A stretch of 13,524 nt of DNA, taken from NCBI GenBank assembly GCA_002284615.2, contig MU069662.1:41907-55430 (forward strand). The letters are read 5' to 3'. Positions within the stretch are counted from its first letter, which is position 1; each line of letters opens with the position of its first letter. This stretch comes from Dunaliella salina. Taxonomy: Eukaryota > Chlorophyta > Chlorophyceae > Chlamydomonadales > Dunaliellaceae. Positions 8,183 to 13,524 of the stretch are shown here, piece by piece. The position numbers and the translations under genes were made by a program. The notes beneath the pieces were generated by a model. That model saw only the letters and a list, made by a program, of their open reading frames with translations. It was not told the DNA's origin and did no database searches.

Positions 8183-8275
8183 ACCTTTGCTGCACTGATG
8201 TGGCAGAATCTCTGGATGTTTGCACGGCACTTCATCCCCTGTGTACTTGCTGCGTGTGGTAACTGTCCTGCCAAC

Positions 8276-8325
8276 AAAAGCCAACAAAATGTGGATGTGG
8301 CAATGAAAGCCACGGAGCAGTTTGG
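8276..8325 (+). repeat. Decayed in-frame copy of exon C
   Basis: The frame through this segment reads SQQNVDVAMKATEQFG, parallel to SQPYVDMTVQIMERFG of exon C, with no indel over about 48 nt. The nucleotide match is partial, so the copy is old. It is followed by a donor-like GTAAGG at 8325 and lies about 213 bp upstream of exon C. The Tyr200 equivalent is replaced by Asn. Confidence 0.65.
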
Positions 8326-8488
8326 TAAGGCTAAAGACAAATGAGGAAAGTCTATGCAGGCCAGAAGCCGCATGCAAGGGAAGGTCCCCCGACTAGCAAG
8401 CCAGGAGGGGTCATCCAATGGCGAGGCCTAGAAAAGTCCCAGCAGCATTCGACTCCCTGCGCACCTCTTGTACATTGTTTTGTTGCAG

Positions 8489-8578
8489 GTCAGCCAGCCA
8501 TATGTGGACATGACGGTGCAAATCATGGAGCGCTTTGGCGTCACTGTCCAGCGGCTGAATGGGCTGCAGCACATGAGG
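8489..8578 (+). CDS. EPSPS: EPSP synthase exon C
   Basis: Thirty codons: VSQPYVDMTVQIMERFGV, then TVQRLNGLQHMR. Ser (8492-8494) and Tyr (8501-8503) correspond to E. coli Ser197 and Tyr200, which contact shikimate-3-phosphate. The M-x-x-FGV segment is the conserved helix seen in plant enzymes as LMERFGV. The acceptor is TTGCAG (AG at 8487-8488), the donor GTGAGA at 8579, both phase 0. The exon continues as [15 protein letters not shown], matching the family at its variable loop. A donor-side echo with CT in place of GT lies at 8642. Confidence 0.95.
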
Positions 8579-8993
8579 GTGAGAGCTGCCGGAAGGAAGG
8601 AAAGGTTTACACATCTGTATCTGCCTACAGGGCCAGTTTAACTGAGAGCTGCTGCAAGATCAATGGGTGCTCAATGAGCTTTGCTCTTGCTTGATTGGCT
8701 AGCTTGGGGATGTGGGATGCTAATGCATGATTGGCTAATGCATGATCACCTCATACTTGGGGATGCTCTCTGGCTCGTGCATGCTGGAACCTCTGTGGAA
8801 GAGGGGTGCTCATGCTTGATTGGCTTAACCTTGAGGACAGGTGGTTGCTTACGCTCGGTTGGCTAAATTCAGGCAGTGTTGTTGATGCATTCATACTTTT
8901 TTCCATTCGTCTCTGTGCGTTTGTGACTTGTACAAATACCGAATATTTGTGGCTGTTGCAGATCCCCCCCATTGTACTTCTGATTTTTCACAG
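8579..8993 (+). other. Intron C-D, 415 bp
   Basis: The donor is GTGAGA and the acceptor TTTTTCACAG, phase 0. CTGAGAGCTGCTGCAAG at 8642-8658 resembles the intron's own first 17 bases. Dispersed copies of CTTGATTGGCT occur near 8690 and 8815. A second acceptor-like CAGATCCCCCCCA lies at 8959-8971, 32 nt before the real exon. Confidence 0.9.
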
Positions 8994-9155
8994 ATACCGC
9001 CCAACCAGACATACAAGACCTCTGGTGAGGCATTTGTGGAGGGTGACGCCTCCTCTGCCTCCTACTTCCTGGCTGGGGCTACGATTACAGGGGGCACCAT
9101 GGTTGTGGAAGGGTGTGGGTCTGCGTCTGTGCAGGGCGACGTGCGCTTTGCCGAG
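8994..9155 (+). CDS. EPSPS: EPSP synthase exon D
   Basis: Fifty-four codons: [40 protein letters not shown], then [29 protein letters not shown] is nearly invariant in plant and bacterial EPSP synthases, and the QGD...FAE stretch is also a family hallmark. The acceptor is TTTTTCACAG (AG at 8992-8993), the donor GTGGGT at 9156, phase 0 on both sides. The reading FAE|VMGLMGAKVEW into exon E matches the family (FAEVLEKMG type). Alternative splicing from donor-like sites downstream would add [15 protein letters not shown] and then meet TGA at 9201-9203. Confidence 0.97.
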
Positions 9156-9159
9156 GTGG

Positions 9160-9316
9160 GTACATTAGTCAATGCTGCTAATGTGTTTCTCAAATCTGTG
9201 TGAGGTTCACTAGTCAATGCTGCTAATGTCGAATCTGTGTGAGGTACACTAGTCAGTCTGTATGAGGTTTACTAGTCAATGCTGCTAATGTGTTCCTCAA
9301 ATCTGTTTGAGGTTCA
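9160..9316 (+). repeat. Tandem repeats beginning with a donor-like GAG|GT
   Basis: Units carry ACTAGTCAATGCTGCTAATG and end in TGTGTGAGGT-like sequence. GAG|GT occurs at the true donor (GT at 9156) and again with GT at 9205, 9244, 9267 and 9312, followed each time by sequence like that after the true donor (TACATTAGTC, CACTAGTC). Unit length varies from 23 to 49 bp through deletions. Confidence 0.85.
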
Positions 9317-9471
9317 GAAATAAAGAAAATAGAGGGAAAACTCATGGGACTAATGATCTTGAAAGCCCCCAATTGTATTGGGGTGGCTATCTGGCTGTCT
9401 TCACAGCTGGCTGCTTGCTTTTATTTCACTTGAACAAGAAATTAATATAGTAATAGATGATGGTAATTAAT

Positions 9472-10098
9472 CAGAGGTGGGCGACGGGCCCAAATTCCTG
9501 AAAATGTTCTTTCCTGCCTATATTTTCCAAATGACCAGGCCAACCATTATAATATGAATAAAAACCACTTTCACCAAAATGGATGAAAATTTGTTGACCC
9601 CAGATCACTCTCCTGGCCTCAGATCACCTTAAAATGGCCCACAGCTCCACCCTGGGACCATTTTTCACCCCCAAAATATTTTCTCAAGAACCCTTCTATG
9701 ATATGTTAACATCCTGCATATACAAAGGTGGGAATGAAGGAGGTCAAAATTTGACCTTTTTGGCACCTCTAGTGCTGGATTTTCCCCAAGGAAAATGGCT
9801 GAAATTCAGTACCTGACCAACCACTGGGTCTTTTCACTCCATTTTTTTGCAATGGTGTTTTTTTGGTTTAAGGATACCAAATCATTAAAAATCACCCAAT
9901 TTGGTGCAGTGGCTGGTCAGATATGGAGTTTCGGTGGTGAAAACTAGGGTTCACCGTGAGTTGCCGTGAGTTGCCATTTTCAAACTCAGGAGATTTGGGT
10001 ACCATGTGATGCTAAACACAAAAACTGCAAAGTGCGGCCACCATGCCAAAGGTTATTTCAAAAGGACCCCTGTTTGGGGCCTTCGTTGCCCACCTCTG
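9472..10098. mobile_element. Non-autonomous hAT-like MITE (627 bp)
   Basis: The ends are 15-bp terminal inverted repeats, CAGAGGTGGGCGACG on the left and CAGAGGTGGGCAACG on the reversed right end (14 of 15), followed by GGCCC motifs on both sides. CAG-RGGTGGGC ends are typical of hAT-family DNA transposons. The flanks are TAATTAAT (9464-9471) and CAATTAAT (10100-10107), a 7 of 8 match with one extra base at the right, fitting an aged 8-bp target duplication. The interior is AT-rich, unlike the neighbourhood, contains a 17-bp palindrome at 9741-9757, and has no transposase frame. Confidence 0.8.
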
Positions 10099-10249
10099 GC
10101 AATTAATTGAGAAATAGATTATGAAATAAGATTTTTTCTTTGCCAAATTTATAAGGAAATAAAAATGGCAGGATATTTCATTCCCGCAGCTTATGCAGGA
10201 ATGCAGTTTCAGACAGAGGAAGGATACCTGGGGGCTTTGATTGCCCTCA

Positions 10250-10706
10250 GGAGAAAAGAAAAGAAAAAGAAGAAAGTCTGCGCAAGCCAGGGGCAGCGTG
10301 CATTAAGCGGCTTTGATAAGTACCCCTAACTAGAACATTAGAGGTCTCACCAGACGGCCCATAAAACCTGCACTAGACACAGTTAGCTTAGGAGAGAGCC
10401 AGTACCAGAGATAATGAGAATCGGAGGGGTTGTCCGCCATGCTGCCCTCAGGAGCTTGAAGCACCGCCTCTTAGGAAATAATCGCACAGTGGTAGTAGAA
10501 GCTCGTTGTAGAAGTAGCAGGGGTTGTGCCTGCAGATGCAGAGGACACTGAAGGGGTCACACAAGAGGGCACTGAAAGGGGAACACAAGGGAGCCCTGAA
10601 GGGAGCACACATGAAAGCAAAGGGCACTGACCAGGTTACAAGGTTACAAGGTTACAAGGCCTCCAGTCAAAACGACTGACTGCTAGCCTGACCAGGGCAG
10701 GCAAGT
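10250..10706. repeat. Dispersed repeat, copy 2
   Basis: A GAGAAAAGAAAAG stretch leads to GCGCAAGCCAGGGG and CGTGCATT (to about 10304). About 386 bp further is AGGCCTCCAGTCAAAACGA and GCTAGCCTGACCA (10657-10694). The pair repeats the arrangement at 2830-3290. Confidence 0.5.
10541..10659 (+). repeat. Minisatellite plus (AGGTTACA)3
   Basis: About four imperfect units of GGGCACTGAAAGGGGAACACAA type (10541-10630) are followed by three and a half AGGTTACA units (10633-10659). Confidence 0.85.
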
Positions 10707-11161
10707 GAGCACTGATGGGGGAATGCGAGCAAACAAGGTGCAAGGGCCCTGGTCCCTCGGAGATGTCACTGGGCATCGGCGAGCAAGCTACAAATATCCT
10801 AGTGCCCAAATGGTACATGTGCTTTTTGTTCGCCTCTGCAGCAAAGATGCAAGAGCATCATTGTCAGATTAGGAACACATGCCATGCCGCAGCTGAGTGA
10901 CGAGTGCAGGCTCTGCCCACATGGCGTTCATGCTGGCCTTCAGCCAGAGACTAGTGTTGTGGGGCATATGTAAGCAAGTCCCTGTGGTCCATGTCCCTCG
11001 GGAATGGAACAGAAAAGGGCATGAGCAAACAATCTTCCATGGTCATGGTCTGGCTGAAGACCAGCATGAAAGTTATGTGGACAGAGCATACGCTGTCAAT
11101 TCCTGGGTCTGCTGCCGCTGCAATTCCTGATCTGACAACCATGGTACCATCCCTTGCTGTA

Positions 11162-11162
<1 letters not shown>

Positions 11163-11232
<70 letters not shown>
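11163..11232. repeat. (CA)35 microsatellite
   Basis: A pure 70-nt CA run. It creates open frames on both strands that translate into alternating Thr-His or Cys-Val; these are not genes. Confidence 0.99.
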
Positions 11233-11233
<1 letters not shown>

Positions 11234-12209
11234 CGAACAAACAACAAGAACAACTAGGGTGTGATCCTCGAGATGATAAAAATTGGGGGTGCACCAGCAC
11301 ATGCACCTTCAACTTATGCTTAGGAATGTAAGTATTGGAGCTTGTGATTTTCCTATGGACGAGGAAGAGGGCATGCAGTATGCAGGTGGCGGGGTCAGTA
11401 CACTGGCAATTGCCTGGAGTTGAGGAGCTGACAAACTGGGAGTCTCAACTTTTTTGAGAGAGTTGAGTTGAGAGACTTCCAGAGCTTGTGCTTCTTGCTA
11501 AGGGCGCTGTTGCATTTGAATAAATGAAGATGCTAACCATCAATAAAAATGAACAATGTAGGGGAGGCTACGCCCTCCCCGCTCCTGTACTAGCATTCAA
11601 GCTCCAAACCCCTGCTCACAATCCGAGCATTGGAGCATACCACTTAGATGCAGGTTCCTGTGGACAGCACAGTAAGCATGCAGGATATCATAAGGCCAAG
11701 TGCACAGGCAAGGAAATCAATTGGGAGTTCTAAGGCTCCCTCCACCCCCATGCTTCGACCATCCCACACAACAGCACGTGTCATTAAGAGTGCTTGTTGC
11801 AATGATGTCCATGCCTAGCAAACTGTGAGATTGTTTCCGCTGCTCCGCAACTTTGCTCCTCAACCACAAGGGACCTTCAATATTGGTGATGTGACCACAA
11901 CTTCATGAATTATAGCTCGGATGGATGGAATGCTTTCAGTGGAGTGTGACCTCGGATGGGCAAGCAGGCCCGACCAAGCATCCAAGAGTACCCCTGGAGT
12001 CAGCGCGAATCTCGCTTTCAAATGGTGGTGTTCTTATGGCTTGGGAGACCAGGATGGCCCAATGCTTTATTTTTTCATTGTTGACTGCACAAAACACGAT
12101 GGGACTCCCCCCCAGGGGGCTCTGCCCCCAAAAAGAAAGGTTTGCCAGCAGACTTCCCCACGCCCTTAACTCGTGTCTCACATGGAACATGTGCTTTGTG
12201 TGCCTTCAG

Positions 12210-12262
12210 GTCATGGGACTCATGGACGCAAAAAAGAAGGTGGTCCCCGTAAAGAAAACTGA
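12210..12262 (+). repeat. Decayed copy of the exon E start
   Basis: TGCCTTCAG (AG at 12208-12209) is followed by GTCATGGGACTCATGGACGC, closely parallel to the exon E start. The equivalent frame gives VMGLMDAKKKVVP, then diverges. The acceptor is intact, so it is a potential decoy. Confidence 0.8.
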
Positions 12263-12420
12263 AAATTATGACACACTACGCATTTTAGCAATCTCAGCGT
12301 GCATTAATTAAAGGGCTTCCACGATCGCCCCCACCAAGATCAGAACCCGCGACACCTCCCTGGCCTCCGCAGTCGCCCCCGAAGGGATCAGACGACCGAC
12401 GCGACCGAGTCATGCCAGGT

Positions 12421-12793
12421 TCTCCCAGGTTCCCGTACTCCATCAAGATGACGTCATGTTACACAGAGTGTGTGCTTTGGCATGCCTCAGGTCAAGGGCG
12501 CAAAAGGTGGAGTGCTTCTTGTACTCCATCATGATTGTGTCATGCCACACGGAGTGTCACACAGAAAAATTAATGTGCGCGTTGGTATGCCCTCAGGTCA
12601 TGGGCCTCATGGGCGCCAAAGTGGAGTGGCTCCCACACTCCATCAAGATCACATTACGTCACACAGAGTGCGTGCTTTGCCATTCCTTCAGGTCATGGCC
12701 GCAAAAGGTGGAGCGCTTCCCGTACTCCATCATGATCATGTCATGCCACACACAGTGTCACACAGAAAGATGTGCGCGCTGGTATGCCTTCAG
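12421..12793 (+). repeat. Alternating A/B array of exon E copies
   Basis: Pseudo-exon units start after CAG at 12491 (B1, 106 bp), 12597 (A2, 95 bp) and 12692 (B2, 102 bp), preceded by a partial A1 (about 12421-12490) and followed by the real exon E at 12794. A2 reads VMGLMGAKVEWLPHSIKIT before diverging. The B units lack about ten bases near the start and are frameshifted. CAG acceptors are intact before B1, A2 and B2. None has the GPSALGKPLQ end or a GTGAGG donor. Confidence 0.93.
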
Positions 12794-12880
12794 GTCATGG
12801 GCCTCATGGGCGCCAAAGTGGAGTGGTCCCCATACTCCATCAAGATCACAGGCCCCTCTGCTTTGGGCAAGCCTCTGCAG
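12794..12880 (+). CDS. EPSPS: EPSP synthase exon E
   Basis: Twenty-nine codons: VMGLMGAKVEWSPYSIKI, then TGPSALGKPLQ. The first part matches the FAEVLEKMGAKV-type helix and following strand of EPSP synthase; TGPSALGKPLQ matches the variable linker that precedes the IDxDxNxxPDAAMT region, which is not in the window. The acceptor is GCCTTCAG (AG at 12792-12793) and the donor GTGAGG at 12881, phase 0. Of the five CAG-preceded copies in this region only this one has both the full reading and a good donor, so it is taken as the functional exon. The C-terminal Asp/Glu catalytic region and stop codon lie downstream. Confidence 0.92.
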
Positions 12881-12990
12881 GTGAGGTGGCCTGCAAAGGT
12901 TGGGTCAGGGTTCAGGGTGTAAGGTGTAGGGAGCATGTGCACTAAGTAGAGATACAAGGTTTTGATTGTGGTGTACGAAGTACAGTGGGC

Positions 12991-13077
12991 ATCATGGGTG
13001 TTATGAGCGTAATTTTGACACCATGGGTGTTATGAGCGCAATTTTGACATCATGAGTGTTATGAGCGCAATTTTGAT
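12991..13077 (+). repeat. 29-bp tandem repeat, 3 copies
   Basis: Three adjacent 29-bp units (starting 12991, 13020 and 13049) read ATCATGGGTGTTATGAGCGY then AATTTTGAC, with one to three differences between units and no indels. Confidence 0.95.
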
Positions 13078-13459
13078 GGGGGTGGTTTACGTTGGTCGCA
13101 TGTGGCAGCAGAAAATGTTAACATCATTTAATTTACTACACACACTAAACAGCCACCAAACATGAATGATAAATAGGGCGACTAAACAAAGAATACAAAG
13201 GCAGCAGAGGCAAGCCTTTGAAGGTGAGCGAGCGTTGAGGCGAGAGTGTTTAATGCTCATGATGCTGGCCATGATGATGGCAATCGCAGTTTGCTGTACA
13301 AGAGACCTGAAGGAGAAACGTAAGCAAGGCAAGTCCAAAGCCAAGGAATGGAGCAGTAATCGCTGATGGTCATGTGTTGTAATGATGAGTGTGAGTGGTG
13401 ACTATGATGTCAGACATTGAAGGTAGCCATTCATGATATTCAACAGGGACGGAATTGTC

Positions 13460-13463
<4 letters not shown>

Positions 13464-13524
<61 letters not shown>
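13464..13524. repeat. (AG)n microsatellite at the window edge
   Basis: A pure AG run of 61 nt that reaches the last base, so its real length is not known. Confidence 0.98.

Larger units (their letters stand above)
6452..8488 (+). other. Intron B-C, 2037 bp
   Basis: The donor is GTGAGT and the acceptor TTGTTGCAG, phase 0. It holds unremarkable sequence to about 7155 (with a loose duplication of GCAACCTCTG near 6927 and 7009), a minisatellite at 7156-7301, about 440 bp without features, a complex minisatellite at 7742-8182 and a decayed copy of exon C at 8276-8325. No other gene is visible. Confidence 0.9.
9156..12793 (+). other. Intron D-E, 3638 bp
   Basis: The donor is GTGGGT and the acceptor GCCTTCAG, phase 0. 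It holds a donor-derived repeat cluster (to about 9316), an hAT-like MITE (9472-10098), a second copy of a dispersed repeat (10250-10706) with a minisatellite inside it, featureless sequence from about 10710 to 11160, a (CA)35 tract, about 950 bp without features (11233-12190; a small stem near 11441-11477), a GC-rich patch at 12310-12420, and the exon E copy array. Confidence 0.9.
12881..13524 (+). other. Outgoing intron (5' part)
   Basis: It starts with donor GTGAGG. It contains a 29-bp triple repeat and the terminal GA tract; otherwise nothing is recognised. The expected next exon (IDxDxN...PDAAMT) was not found before the window ends. Confidence 0.75.

Noticed and set aside
9634..9816. 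60-codon frame inside the MITE
   Set aside because: Too short and compositionally simple; no transposase motif, as expected in a non-autonomous element.
10951..11312. Open frames rich in alternating Cys-Val or Thr-His
   Set aside because: They are translations of the (CA)35 microsatellite.
11925..12311. 128-codon plus-strand frame
   Set aside because: No recognisable domain. It crosses the decayed exon E copy at 12210 and overlaps other frames of similar length.
12310..12420. GC-rich patch whose minus strand has a GGTTCTGATC word, like a tRNA B box
   Set aside because: No matching A box, cloverleaf or acceptor stem could be made, so a tRNA or tRNA-derived SINE is not supported.
12470..12922. 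142- and 150-codon open frames across the exon E region
   Set aside because: They run through tandem pseudo-exons and intron. Only the 12794-12880 part matches the family within splice sites.
13166..13366. 66-codon frame with Met- and Lys-rich stretches
   Set aside because: It reflects ATG-rich and AG-rich composition in the outgoing intron; it does not match the expected next part of EPSP synthase.

Overview
This window is a slice through one split nuclear gene of a eukaryote. Five plus-strand exons encode the middle of 5-enolpyruvylshikimate-3-phosphate synthase (EPSP synthase, the shikimate-pathway enzyme that glyphosate inhibits). They lie at 1073-1223, 6344-6451, 8489-8578, 8994-9155 and 12794-12880. 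Each is bounded by AG and GT. Joined in order they read through without a stop for 199 codons, which align collinearly with about residues 113-300 of the roughly 427-residue bacterial enzyme. Start codon, transit peptide, N-terminal half, C-terminal part and stop codon are outside the window. I see no second protein gene, rRNA, tRNA or CRISPR array.

The protein has plant/green-algal character ([28 protein letters not shown] and [14 protein letters not shown] blocks; no AROM-type fusion visible). With about 50% GC, kilobase introns and many CA/GA microsatellites and minisatellites, this suggests a chlorophyte alga, possibly Dunaliella-like. The organism call is inference.

Layout: 1-1072 is an incoming intron made of inverted then direct copies of the next exon's start. 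Exon A (1073-1223) is followed by a 5.1-kb intron that begins with four more decaying copies of the exon A end. It then passes through several minisatellites, a 98-nt hairpin and a dispersed repeat, and ends with copies of the start of exon B, one of them inverted. Exon B (6344-6451) is followed by a 2.0-kb intron with two minisatellite fields and a decayed copy of exon C. Exon C (8489-8578), a 415-bp intron and exon D (8994-9155) follow. The last complete intron (3.6 kb) starts with repeats carrying donor-like sequence, contains a 627-bp hAT-like MITE and a (CA)35 run, and ends in an alternating A/B array of exon E copies. Exon E (12794-12880) is followed by outgoing intron to a (GA)n tract at the window edge.

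The main observation is that every exon has degraded copies of its own edge or body in an adjoining intron, direct or inverted, often with the splice dinucleotide mutated. The introns seem to have grown at least partly by local duplication of exon/intron junctions. This also leaves decoy splice sites and inverted copies able to pair with real exons. Whether this has a function or is only a record of how the introns expanded cannot be told from sequence alone.
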